Assembly (NCBI GenBank): GCA_009746045.1
Contig: RPFO01000436.1
Coordinates: 2,345,953-2,409,952, forward strand
Length of the DNA stretch: 64,000 nt
Reading direction: 5' to 3'
Source: Mesostigma viride
Lineage: Eukaryota > Streptophyta > Mesostigmatophyceae > Mesostigmatales > Mesostigmataceae
Positions 39,801 to 50,347 of this stretch are shown here, piece by piece. A program made the position numbers and the translations under genes. The number at the start of each line of letters is the position of its first letter. The stretch's first letter is position 1. The notes under the pieces were generated by a model. The model had not been told where the DNA came from and ran no database searches. It saw only the letters and a list, made by a program, of their open reading frames with translations.

Positions 39801-40176
39801 TACTTGTCTCACTTATTAAGATGAATTAAGGTGAATTAAGATGAATTAGGATGAAGGTATAGGTGAAGGTTCATATCCAGATGATGAGGTACTTGTCTTT
39901 GTTGATATCAAGATGAAGTAATCCCATCCAGCATGTATTTTCTCATATTAATGAATAAATGTAATATAGATTGTATTTTATCATATATTGCGAACAAAAC
40001 TGGGCACGCCGCCGGTCCGCCCCAGTGTGGATTCATTCATATGAATATGAATCGAAAAATCACCCTTCTTTCTGACCCTGGACCATGGAAAATTCTGGGG
40101 CTGAGGACTCATGCAGCGCACGTGCTTGAGCTAGCCGCGCTGCTGGCTCGTCCAATGGGATGAACGGCCAGGTGCC
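39801..40176. other. Region downstream of the 19-exon gene
   Basis: Begins with diverged copies of the last exon (AAGGTTCATATCCAGATGAT near 39866). No polyadenylation signal is certain. Nothing coding is recognised up to the retroposon tail at 40178. Confidence 0.5.
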
Positions 40177-40177
40177 T

Positions 40178-40560
40178 TTCTTAATTAATTAATTAATTAC
40201 GTGCTCCCGTTGGGGAGTCATGGAGCACCAGAGTGTGCACAGCGGGCAGGGGGCAGAGACCCCCCCCTTCCCTCGATTGTGCCATAGGGTGCACGATCCG
40301 ACCCGTCGAAACGATCGATCCAGCATCCCAGGCTGTGGGTGCAATAAAGCTTCTGGCATAGCAAAAGCATAGCTGCGGGTGCAGTAGGGCTGCCCCATGG
40401 TCCAGTGGCCACAGATAGGATTGGGATTCAAGCAGAGGTCGGCACCAGTTTGGGAGGCCTTTATATGGAAAGGCAGCCTCTGTGTGCATTTGCATGCATG
40501 CATGTGGTTGACACGTTGCACGCCTGCATGGCCCAAGTAGCCCGGCCATTGGTTAGAATT
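40178..40560 (-). mobile_element. Family A retroposon 3' fragment
   Basis: A (TTAA)n tail (about 40178-40199) and the hairpin CGTGCTCCCGTTGGGGAGTC lead on the minus strand into family A 3' sequence, then diverge after about 40400. A second tail-hairpin fragment (CTCCTGTTGGGGAGTCACGG) lies at about 40709-40745. Confidence 0.6.
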
Positions 40561-40939
40561 CGTTCATTCATTCATTCGTGTGCCTCCATATTGCAACACT
40601 CCCAGGGTGGGCACTGGAACCATTTTGTAAGTACCTTCTATCTGCTTTCTATCTGCTTTAAAACTGGCGCCTCTGAATGAGTTCCAAGCCTATCTGTGGC
40701 CATTGGACCATTACTTAACCCGGTGCTCCTGTTGGGGAGTCACGGAGCATTCACCCCGATGGATATGGATGGATGGGTGCATATACAATCAATGCTACCG
40801 GTCTATACTCATCGATCTATACTTAACATAATAATCTATCTAGAGTGAGCCAGGCCCTATGTATGTATGTACGTAGGGGTCTTGCCTAGCATGCTTCCCG
40901 CGCTTGCAAACACGGGGCCTCCCCACTGGTGGGCCGGGG

Positions 40940-41170
40940 TCATGGTCGTCTATAACCTGAGCCCATTTGGCCTTGTCCATTGATCTTTTTCCAAATCACG
41001 GAGAGGCCTACACCCCCCATGTCCTCTACTTGCTGCTGGACTTCAGCGAAAGTGCGGGCCTTGCGGCGTCTAGCGCTGCTGGGCCCATTCCACGTGAGGA
41101 GGTGCCTGCGCCCGGCTGAGCAGGTCACAGCCCTGCGGGGGGGCCATGAGATGTGTCTACCTGGTTGGCC
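40940..41170 (-). pseudogene. Coding-like fragment of unknown origin
   Basis: A short minus-strand open stretch reads GRRHLLTWNGPSSARRRKAR and FAEVQQQVEDMGGVG. Its composition is more like coding sequence than its neighbours, but it has no start, end or recognisable domain. It lies among retroposon fragments and may belong to one. Confidence 0.3.
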
Positions 41171-41188
41171 GTGCGAAGTGCCGGCCCT

Positions 41189-41322
<134 letters not shown>

Positions 41323-41560
41323 TGTCATGCGCTGCATGATGCGCATGGGCATGCCACGGAGTACAATGCTGATGTATGTACTATGCTTATCTCATTAGAA
41401 AAATAATTACACGACAGTTACACTGAATACCGTCTGCATCATGCCCCAACCTTAAATAGTCACTAGAGGGCCCGGATATAATCGTCATCTGAGCTGTCCT
41501 CTACTGTAATGGCAGACGAGGCGGTAGTGTAGCGGCTATCCTCAGGGGCAGCCATACCAC

Positions 41561-41597
41561 GGTCCTTAATTTAGGACAAAGTCCTAAATTAAGGACC
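41561..41597. repeat. Perfect hairpin, 17-bp arms, AAA loop
   Basis: Arms GGTCCTTAATTTAGGAC and its exact complement flank AAA. A related GGTCCTAAAATAAGGAC lies at 43281-43297 and may be the other end of a decayed DNA element, but no target duplication was found. Confidence 0.7.
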
Positions 41598-43302
41598 AAT
41601 TTACTATAACCGAGGTACCGGGGGGGGGGGGTCACTATATGGACCGTACCCCATGTGGACCGTACCCGGCATGATGTACCCGACCCGTGGTACCGGCACA
41701 TGGTACCCGGATTCCGTACCCGGGTACCGGGTATAATGGCGGGAAAGTAGGTACCTCGACCAAAAATATAACCGATTTTGGAGCGAAAAAGTGGGTGCGG
41801 GAATGATCTGAGGTGGATATGGCGACCTGACAATCGTGGCCGGCGTTTTCACGTGCGTTCATCATTTCGGGCGCCCAGTAGCAAAAACGAAAGGTCGTAA
41901 GTTATGCTTAAAGGCTGTGAAATTTTCTGCGCAAGTTTTTATGTGTAGCGCTGTAGCACAGCGGCACATCACAAATGGGTCGCAGATCGCCTGCTCGCGG
42001 AGGGTCGATTTTGGCACAAACATGTTAGTGTATTAGCGATGGTGGTGCGAATCAAGCCAGGAAATTTTTGTGGACGATTTTGATAATAGTCTGGAGTTTA
42101 GAAACGGAGTATTTGACATGGGAGCGCCTGGGCTGTGATATTCTTGCCCGATTTCCATTGTCGACCATGTTTTAGGGACGTTCAGGCTGGGCAGCGAGCG
42201 CACCTTATAGGTCTTCACTTTCGGTATTTCTTGGACCTAGAACGCATCACAAGCGTGGTTTATATCATTTTCGAACCGGTTGGCCAGCTTTGGTGCGCTC
42301 AGCTCTCGGAAAGCTGACCTCGCTGCGGATTTCAGCGACTTTTTTGCAACCATCTGGAATGAGGCGACGTAAGTAGCAGGTACGTGCCGGGGTGCCCTAG
42401 ATCATGAGTGTAACTGGCAACGCTGTCGTGGTGTTTTGAGTCAGCCAGCTATGCCTAAAAAGAGGGGACGCTCTCTGTGCACATAACTGTCACACATAGT
42501 TGGTTTACGTCATACAATTTTTTACGTCTCTATCTTCGTCGTCCGCTGCAGCTAAAACACACATGCGTAAGAGCAGTTTTACTCATGTGTTAGTTATAAA
42601 CCATGGTCCTATGGCCTGCAGTCGTTCAGGGTGTTCTCAGACAGTATATTCAGTATGGTTTACGTGTTACATGCACCCTGAATTCACTCACAAAGCGTTG
42701 CATGTTAGCACAACGTTGTTCTGTAACTTGATTTGGCTGCATTCATGTGTTAGTTGCAATGCAAATGCAATGTTTTTTCATCGCTGGGTGGTGGCCAGCA
42801 TGTCCGTGATGTCAAAGAAGGTTTGGCATATGCTTAGAGAAAGTTTACCGCAAGGGGTGGGCCATGTTCAAGCCGGGCAACCTCAGCAACCATGCAACCG
42901 TATATTGCATTACCTGCACCATCTGTGACACCGTTAAGCACGCGTATATATAGAGGCAGCCACAGCAGGGTATGGCCTTGTTATACGCTGCCCCGCCATC
43001 CCAAGGCCTCGTAGGGTCCCCTAGCGCTTGTAAGATGCTCAAGGGACCGTGTGGATAGCATGGTCATGCGTTGACACTAATTGGTCCTATTGGTCCTAAA
43101 TTCTCATTTTGACCAAATTCGCGGTTTGAGGCCTGCCATGGGCCAGGGTCCATTCAGGCACTAAATGTAATTATTTGAACCCAGGTTTTTGTCCAAAATT
43201 CAAAAAGTGTGTTATCTGTCAGTGGTAAAAATGCCAGGGTCGAAATTTGATGTTTGCACATATATTTTTTAATTCAAACTGGTCCTAAAATAAGGACTTT
43301 TC
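41598..43302. other. Non-coding region, possible decayed DNA element
   Basis: 41600-41750 is packed with GGTACC- and CGTACCCGG-type motifs, then AT-balanced sequence follows without a credible gene. If the hairpin at 41561 and the motif at 43281 are its ends, this would be a roughly 1.7-kb element. Confidence 0.4.
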
Positions 43303-43957
43303 TTGGTAACATGGACACTCAGGGGCAATCATAACCTCCACCTGCGGACTTCTACCCTGCATTCTACCAATGGGCCGCGGGGCCCACCCTTGGTGAGAGA
43401 AAAGGAGCATGCCCCACAGGAATTAAGGTGCATATCGCAGACTGCGCAGCCCATTCCTCCTTGTCTATATCGGCTGCATGCAGGCGCGGAGTATACAGCC
43501 GATATAGTCCCAACAAGCTGTCCCAACACGCAATGTCGAGTCAAAGCTGCGACCTTGATTTATCGCCAACTTCGCAACAAGGAACGCCTGCTGGCTTTTG
43601 CCACCTGGCAGTCCCACCGAACGGTATGCTGCATCAGCTTTGACCCCAGGACCGGCCAGGCGAGCCAGGCGCGCCGCTCCCTTGGAGGGTGCCCAATATG
43701 CGCGTTGAAAGAGTATGTACTATGTTATCTCGCGCCGCACCCACCGCGCCAGCCTCTCCCCACCCCCCTGCCGATACATACCACGGGTCCCTGGCGGCCC
43801 CCCTTGCTGGCCGCTGGGTCAACGCCGGCACCACTCGCTGCGCATCGCTACCTACAAATTATGTGGCGCACCCTGCCCGCGGGGGGCGCCCGGGATGCGC
43901 CCCCCCGCGGGCCAACGAGCCGGTCCACTACTGCCGCCTACCGACTATATGGCATTA
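43303..43957 (+). other. Open reading frame of unknown function cut by a transposon
   Basis: About 218 codons are open, with Pro-, Arg- and Cys-rich content (YRQLRNKERLLAFATWQSH, GGCPICALKEYV). The frame ends two codons into the piggyBac-like element at 43959. No family is recognised; it may be part of the retroelement whose endonuclease-like fragment continues at 46060. Confidence 0.3.
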
Positions 43958-43958
43958 A

Positions 43959-46032
43959 CCCTTAAATGGTACTGAGTCCGTTTTCGTGGTGCCAGTCGAA
44001 GTCCTACCACTCTAACGGACTGAGTTTGTGCGCCTTGCAGGCGCCGCGCCAAAAAGAATTTAACGGTCAAACCTGGGGGGATTGAAAGATCTAGATCTCA
44101 GCTTTCCGTAGAGCACTTCAGACCGTACTTTGGACACCTGGCCAGGGAGATATGCTTGAGCAAAGTTAGGGGGGTACCATGGTCCAACGGGACCGACGTG
44201 CATGAAAAATATTGACGCGCACGGCTATGGCGGTGCACACAACTGACTGGTACGAGAGAATAGCTTGACATAATGGACTCAAATTTTGTAGGCATGATTT
44301 TTAAGTCATAAAAACGTTATACCCCTAGCCATGGAGCGTTTGAAGATGCGTAGATGGGTCTCGGGGTGCTGGTAGGCGCAGCAAATCATGTTAGCGGCCA
44401 GGCGGTGACAGTGCGAGTGCTGCATGTTGCTAGGCGGAAATTTTCGAGATATTTGCGCATGGATAAACGTTTGACGTTGTTCCCAACCAGATTTGCTAGA
44501 ACTGGCAGCCAGGAAAGGCTCGAGGCTACGTCCATGAATCGGGCGTGCTGGCTCCCGCAGGAAAAGGTAATCTGCTGTTCCGACCTGGTACGTTCTAGCC
44601 TCCTAGCGTGTTCCGTTAACCGTATATGGTTGTATTATCGTTTCTAACTAATATCAGGGTTATAATCGAGGGCTTGTGATTGTCATTTTGTTGTTTTGCT
44701 GCCTCTACGCATCGGCTTGTCATGGTTGTGGAATACCACCAGGTCAAGCAGATTTTGGACCATGTTTGGTCGCTGTTAGCTGAGGCTGCAACGGAAATAG
44801 CGTGATAACGGTTGGTATTGGTTAGTAATATGGTAAATGTGATTACCCAGTGCTTTTCCTGGCTCAAACAGCCCGAGACAAGTTCTTTTCTGACCAGTTT
44901 TAGGCATGGCTTCTTGTTTTGCTGGCCAACGCCCACCTTCATATTTTGCATCCATTGCACGTGACAAACATGGAGATACCCAATACCTGTTTGCATGGAA
45001 GCATTACCAACGTGTTCCTTTTTTCTTTATTGCTGCAAAGAACGTGGAGGTGTTTTGTCATTCATTGGGTGCGTTAGTGATGTAGCTCCTTGCCACCCCT
45101 TTGACGCGCGCTTTAGGCCTTGATTAATGAGCCTTTCACCTATTTTTTAGCATGGTCTTGTGTCTTGTATGCTGGCTTATCTCAGGTTCCACGCTGGGCC
45201 AGTGGCTGGCCTCGACGACGACGCCCGCCGCGAGCGTGCCATGCAGCCCCTGTCAGCCCGCAGCCCGGCTGGCCGCGCGAGGACTGAGGCCAACGGCCGC
45301 ACGACCCACACGCTGGCAGCTGGCACCCAGCTGACAGGGCCTCGTAGGAGGCAGTATCTGCGCACCCAGAGGCACAATCCGTAGTTTGGCACATAGCCAG
45401 GTAGCCTAATTGACAGTTAGCTACACCCTTGGCTAGTCATGCGCTATATATACCGCGGGCGCGCACTAGTGCCATTTTGGCCCCTTGCGGCATGTTGGCA
45501 TGTGTTATATTGCATGGTCTCTTGTTTTATCACCTGGGTATGGTGGATTATGCCCGTTTGGGCATCCCTTGTTGTTTCATGCCAATTGGAATAAAGTTTT
45601 GTGTTGTTATGCTACCATTTATACCCCTGCCAGCTGGCACCGTTATAACGGTGCCAGCTGGCTTTGGCCATTTTGTAGCTAGCGTTCACAGTTTTGTGAC
45701 ATTTGATGTTGTGAATGCATTGATGGCGTGTCTATGATTATAATAACCTGCCTTTAAAAGGCCAGGGCCAACTGATTTGTGTAAATGGTCGATAATGCAT
45801 TATATGTGTCTCGAACCCCATGTGCGCTGTACCCCCCTGAGGGGGGTGCTATTTATAGCAGGTGTAGGGCATTGATATGTGACCAACCAAATTTCCCAAA
45901 CATTATTTGATATAAAAGCATGCTTGGTTCCAAGGGTGGGCCAGAAAATGTTATTTGGCTAGTTACTGCCAGGCGCACAAAGATACCCAAACTCAGTCCG
46001 TTTCGGTGGTTCCAGTTGACACCATTTAAGGG
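43959..46032 (+). mobile_element. piggyBac-like non-autonomous element, 2.07 kb
   Basis: Flanked by TTAA at 43955-43958 and 46033-46036, with perfect 12-bp inverted tips CCCTTAAATGGT. Just inside, ACTGAGTCCGTTTTCGTGG (5') and ACTCAGTCCGTTTCGGTGG (3') form a direct, not inverted, repeat. Its 3' kilobase matches the piggyBac element at 1-2710 (GTACCCCCCTGAGGGGGG block). A short coding-like tail (45160-45382, ending TGPRRRQYLRTQRHNP) resembles the C-terminal end of the transposase read at 1300-1361. It is therefore probably an internal deletion derivative. It contains a perfect 34-bp palindrome at 45629-45662. Confidence 0.85.
45160..45384 (+). pseudogene. Possible C-terminal remnant of piggyBac transposase
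   Basis: A 74-codon GC-rich open stretch inside the element has an Arg-rich end (RRRQYLRTQRHNP) like RRRHLRAEHVRLGY at 1315-1350, and the 3' sequence after its stop resembles that after 1362. No zinc-binding Cys remain. Confidence 0.4.
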
Positions 46033-46059
46033 TTAATTGACTGTGCGTGCTCGATGTTC

Positions 46060-46530
46060 AAGACACCGGAGCTCCTTTGAGCCGGGGCCCCGTTTAGTGT
46101 GTCACCCTTGCACTCCAATGCTGCACATGCGGCCCGGCGCATGCGCCGAGTCAAGGGGGTTGGGCTGCTTGTTGTGCTCCCCCACCACTGCCGCCCAACT
46201 CGTGGTGGACCGCAAACTTTGCTCGAATCGGATCCTTCAGTGCACTTTCCGCTCGGACCCTTGAAGGACGGATCGAGCGGAGCCCCATTATGCTGTCGGT
46301 CATTGTCGGCTACATATGCCCCACACGCTCAGCTGCATGCAGGGCACCCTTTCCAAGACCGCGAAGCGTTTTTCAATCAGTTAAGCTCGAGTCACATTGA
46401 GCTACAGATCCCACGTCAATACATGATTCGTTGCCAGCATCTTCAGTTAGTGGATCAATGCCAATGCGCAATCCTGCCGGCCGTGCGCCGCGGGCCGGGG
46501 CTGCATGTACGCGCCGCGCCTAACCGATAG
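46060..46530 (+). pseudogene. Fragment resembling a LINE APE-type endonuclease
   Basis: The stretch ATYAPHAQLHAGHPFQDREA followed by FFNQL fits the family signature (N)-x-YAP, then R-x-x-FF-x-x-L, of apurinic-endonuclease domains in non-LTR retrotransposons. Flanking frames are damaged, and catalytic His and Asp positions could not be placed. It starts at the right edge of the piggyBac-like element, which may have split the parent retrotransposon. Confidence 0.4.
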
Positions 46531-47400
46531 CAATGCCAACACCCCCCAGTTGTGAATGGATGTGATGGAATGAACAACTGAATGCGAGACAGAACTTGTA
46601 TTATGGAATAATAGGAGAAGCTGTTGTGAGCTCCGAAAGGGAACGAGGCAAAATGGAGCTTCTCGGTGTGTGTGCACTCCCCAGTGCTACGCCTATCTAT
46701 GTATGAGTGCATTGGCGTGCTCTTGATTCGGCATATCTCTACGATCCCAATGGCCCCGGAACGAGTTCATTCCGACGAGTATCAAGAAAGTTACGGCATT
46801 CCGACTACCCCGGTCACGTGCGAGCGCGAGCCAACTGGTATCCATGATGAGGTCGCACGTGAATATTTGCCGACGGCATAATAGTGGGCGGACAGTAATT
46901 CCTGGGCTGACAGGAATTAGGTGCTTTGGCTACGTCGTACGCAGGAAATAGGAATCTTACCCTGTGGTCTGTGGTACGGCAGGCTTGGTCTTATAGACTA
47001 TTGGATGCAGATGCCATAACCACAGTGTGAGGACTGTACTCTGTGATCACTGTGCCGGTATAGCATGAGACCTGCTGTATAGGATCTGCATGGGCGCTGT
47101 ACAGATTACTATTACTGTACAGGGGTGTTAATCCTGAGCAGATCAGCCGATGCTGCTCAGGCCTGGCATAGTACAGTGTGCAAGACTGTATATAAAGAAT
47201 CGGTCAGTGCCAACTGGTGATCTTGCGAGACCAGCCTCACGAACTTTATTTTTTAATTGGCTTATTAATTTTTTTTTTGCTTATTAATTTTTTTTTTTCT
47301 TTTTTTTGCTTATTCATTTTTAATTGGCTTATTCATCAATATCACGTTGCGCTTGCAGCCCTCACGGGCAGGGGTCCCCCCGAGGCTATTGGGTTAATCA
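46531..47400. other. Non-coding region
   Basis: No gene is recognised. A TATATAAAG occurs at about 47191 after a region rich in short GTACAG and CACAGTG motifs, reminiscent of an LTR promoter, but no paired LTR is found. A T-rich TTAATTT stretch lies at 47245-47330. Confidence 0.4.
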
Positions 47401-47510
47401 CCCTGAGGATTATGCCACTGCAGTAGGCCGGCCATTCGCGGGGCGGAATATACGGCAGAGCCGCTGGTAGCCAGGTCACGCAGCCGCAGATTAGTGTCAC
47501 CCCAGCAGTC

Positions 47511-48170
47511 TTGGCATTTTCCCCTGGAGCATCGCCACTAAATCTCCTGCTGGTTATCCGCAGTTTAAGGATCGAGGACTGCCGTGACCCTGTCAATGAG
47601 TTCCATAAGTGGCGCGCGGCTTTCTTGCGCGCGCAGCTGGAGTGGGCGATGTATGGGGTGTATGGGGAGTTGGAGGTGCCGCAAGGGGCGGTAAATAAGC
47701 TGAACTTGAAGTTTGTGCTCAAGTATAAGCAGGTCCTCCCCACTGACCCTGTCACATTTCATAGTACGGCCCTGTGTCACGGAGTTCAGGGGCTCGTCAG
47801 AGTTGTCAGAGGAGGAATTGTTTACGCCCGGGCTGTCGCAGACCACTAGCTGGGTGTTAACATCGGTGTTCTTGGGGCTGTTGGATCGGGGTTTGGACTA
47901 TGCCATATGGCCTGCTCAGACTTTCGATCAGCGGGCCTTTCTCCATCGCGACCCGGCAGTGGCCGAGGAAGTGTGGCGTGGCACGGTGTATGTGGTCAAG
48001 GTCCCTTTGGTGTGGCAGGGGGTCCGAGCTGCGGTGTGTGTACTTGCGGCTTCTCCTTGGTGTAGTGGAGGGCCTGCAGTCTATAGCCCCATCATCTTTC
48101 GCCGCAAGACGGCTGAACGCATCTTTGCCCGCATGGGGGCGGTGTTTTCCCGCATCGATAGCATTCACTC
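47511..48170 (+). pseudogene. Coding-like region of unknown function, frameshifted
   Basis: Two overlapping plus-strand frames look coding: 47511-47849 (FHKWRAAFLRAQLEWAMYGV) and, continuing in another frame, up to about 48170 (SELSEEELFTPGLSQTT, VWRGTVYVVKVPLVWQG). They may be one protein broken by a frameshift near 47780. No domain is recognised. From about 48130 the sequence becomes a minus-strand retroposon coiled-coil fragment. Confidence 0.35.
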
Positions 48171-48387
48171 AATGGAGATGGTGTTGTCCTTGAGGCGCTG
48201 GTTGATGTCGAGAAGCTGGGCTTGGATGTCGGCGGTGTAGGTATCCCAGATGATGAATTAGCACTATTCAACCATGTACATGTGTGGCGGCCTATGATCA
48301 GCTCCACACCAGATGATGCCTAGCTTTATTTAGTCACTTTCTGCCCATGCAGAGAGTTGCTCTCTGCTGAGATGCCATGCACCCTAG
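48130..48387. repeat. Family B retroposon fragments
   Basis: On the minus strand 48240-48150 reads TADIQAQLLDINQRLKDN, matching the B-family coiled coil. On the plus strand 48260-48387 matches the B-family 3' untranslated region (CCAGATGATGCCTAGC, then GCAGAGAGTTGCTCTCTGCT). The two orientations suggest separate fragments. Confidence 0.5.
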
Positions 48388-48813
48388 CCATTGAATTGAA
48401 TTGAATTGTAACATAACTCCGTTGGGAGTATATGTAGCACATAGCCCTTGAGAGGGGGGCATATGGCCTATCATACATCCTAAGCTACTTCCTGCAAGGG
48501 TGGGGATGTAAAGGACCCTTGCTCTAGGTGCACCAGGGCACTTGCATCCCCATGATCTTCAAGCTATGCCCAGCGAAGGGGGAGCCTGTCATGGGGGCCG
48601 GAAGATCAGCATAGCTATACAAAAGCTAGGGCATGGCGTCTCAGCAGAGAGTTACTCCCTGCATGGGCACTGCATAATTAAATAAAGCTGGGCATCATCT
48701 GGAGGGTGGCTCAGCATAGGCACACATGTACATGACTAAAAAGGCTAGGCCTAAGCTGGTGTAGTGCCTGTAGTAGGCAGGCATGTACAAGGCCACTGTC
48801 TAACTGTTCTACA

Positions 48814-49700
48814 CTACTGCTGTATTCCCCTAGGCTGGGGCTGGAGTTGCTGGGGCCGCGGTGGTCGAGGGGGTCGCTTGCCAGGGCTTGTGGCCGACGT
48901 ATAGATGGCCGCCCCCTTCCAGTACACCGGCTGGCCCGCCTTGGTCTGCCGGAGCTGGAGGTAGGTCGGCCATAGCTCCCGTCGCCGTTGTTGCTGTGCC
49001 AGGGTCAAGTCGTCGTCCACGGTGAAGTGAGTATTCTCGATCCGCTTGCGGCGTCTGAGAAACGAAATCTTGTCCGCTGGGCTATCAAAGATGAGAAGAA
49101 GCGGAGGCGCCCCTGCCTTACCCCGCGCGCGGGGGAGGCGGTGGGCGGTCAGCTTGATCTCACCAAGAAGGCCCATGCGTGCAAGGATTTTGTTCTCAAA
49201 CGCACGTGCAAGCTTCTCGGAATTCTCACCTTCTTCCATGTCGAAGTTCTTGAGGATGGCGTTGAGGCTGCGTTTGGCGAGCTCGGCCTCCTCGCGGAGG
49301 TCAAGCGTCTGCCGCTGGAGCTGGGCTGCGACGGCGGAGGTGGTGGAGGTGGTGTGTTGCTTAAGCATGTCCGCCCAGGTCATGATGGGAGGAGCATCGC
49401 CGGCCAGGCCAGCCGGGGCTGGCATGGCGGTAATGTCCTTCACTGCCTGGGCGGTGAGGCCGGCCGTGTTCTGCAAGACCTCGATAGCGATTGCATTATC
49501 CTTGAGGCGCTGGTCGATGTCACGAAGCTGGGCGGTGATGGAGTCGGTGGAGGCGGAGGGGGGGGGGGTGGAGGCGAGGAGGGTGGCGGTGGCGGTGGGG
49601 ATGGTGGGAAGCTCAGCAGCCAGCGTGCCGCCAATTGCCGCCACATCTGCGGCAAGAGGGGTCACGTGCTGCTCGAAAGCCTGCTTGAGGACTGGGTGCG
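48814..49700 (-). CDS. Family B ORF1p-like protein, C-terminal part
   Basis: The frame is open to a TGA near 48814; 283 residues follow the valine of EQHVTPLAADV, and the frame continues somewhat upstream (VLKQAFEQHVTPLAA). A central coiled coil (ITAQLRDIDQRLKDNAIAIE, then LREEAELAKRSLNAILKNF) is followed by LLLIFDSPADKISFLRRRKR, FTVDDDLTLAQQQRRRELWP and PVYWKGAAIY, the order of coiled coil, RRM-like and C-terminal domains in L1 ORF1p. That protein coats retroelement RNA as a trimer. The C-terminus is Pro/Arg-rich. It is well preserved compared with other copies. A frameshift probably separates it from the N-terminal segment. Confidence 0.6.
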
Positions 49701-49799
49701 GATGGTGGCTTCGGTGGGGAAGGTGTGGGGGGGCGGTGGGGAAGCCCAGATCGCGGATTCGGAGCGTCCAACAAGGGAGCAGAGGGCGAAGCGTTGAAG

Positions 49800-50219
49800 C
49801 TAATTGGGGCGATTCATGCGGTGAATGATTGGGAGAGCCTCGGCGGGGTCGACGAGCGTGCCATCACCAGGCCAGCGCCCGCGGTTGTGGGACGTGAGGT
49901 ACACGCACAGGGCTAGAAGCGAGGCGTGTGACCCGTAAAACACGTCTTCCATGAACCAACTGGGGCGGCGTTGCCAGTATCCGGAGCTGTTGATGTCAAA
50001 GGAGATCTCTTCCCAGGGCGGCTCAGCAGAGCGACTGCGCTTGGGTTCAGGCGAGGCAGATGGCGAGGCAAGCCCGGGAGGCTGGGCGAGCACCAGTGCA
50101 CGACTAGTGTCACCGTGGCCATCTGGGCCGGTGTGCGAAGCTGCAGCCGAAGCTGCAGACGCATTGTCAGTGCCGAGCGCAGCCGCCAGGCTGCGTTGCG
50201 TCGAGAGGCGTTTGCTCAT
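49800..50219 (-). CDS. Family B ORF1p-like protein, N-terminal part
   Basis: 139 codons begin MSKRLSTQRSLAAALG. ALVLAQPPGLASPSASPEPK aligns with AIVLAQPPGLAN-PSPSASPESK of the family A protein at 51425, and a C-terminal W--------LTSH-R pattern is also shared. The N-terminal region is Ala/Ser/Pro-rich and probably disordered. It stops just before the C-terminal segment; the two were probably one ORF. Confidence 0.55.
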   Translation of the reverse strand: MSKRLSTQRSLAAALGTDNASAASAAASHTGPDGHGDTSRALVLAQPPGLASPSASPEPKRSRSAEPPWEEISFDINSSGYWQRRPSWFMEDVFYGSHASLLALCVYLTSHNRGRWPGDGTLVDPAEALPIIHRMNRPN

Positions 50220-50347
50220 CGTATATTGCGTAATAGCGTCGGAAAATTACATCAGCATGTGCGTCGTAGAAAGACGCATCGATTGTGATATTCACGGCTA
50301 AATTCGGGGCTCAAACGTGAAAGTTATGAGCTCCGCCGTCAGCCATG

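Larger units (their letters stand above)
48388..50347 (-). mobile_element. Family B ORF1-type retroposon, best copy
   Basis: The 5' end at about 50347 (CATGGCTGACGGCGGAGCTC) is shared with family A. Two ORF segments follow (50219-49800 and about 49700-48814), then a 3' region ending in TACTCCCAACGGAGTTATGT, a hairpin with a CAAC loop, and a short (CAATT)n-type tail at 48388-48408. There is no reverse transcriptase or endonuclease, so it needs one supplied in trans. Confidence 0.7.

Noticed and set aside
46900-47215. LTR retrotransposon promoter (TATATAAAG)
   Set aside because: No second LTR, primer-binding site or polypurine tract was found.
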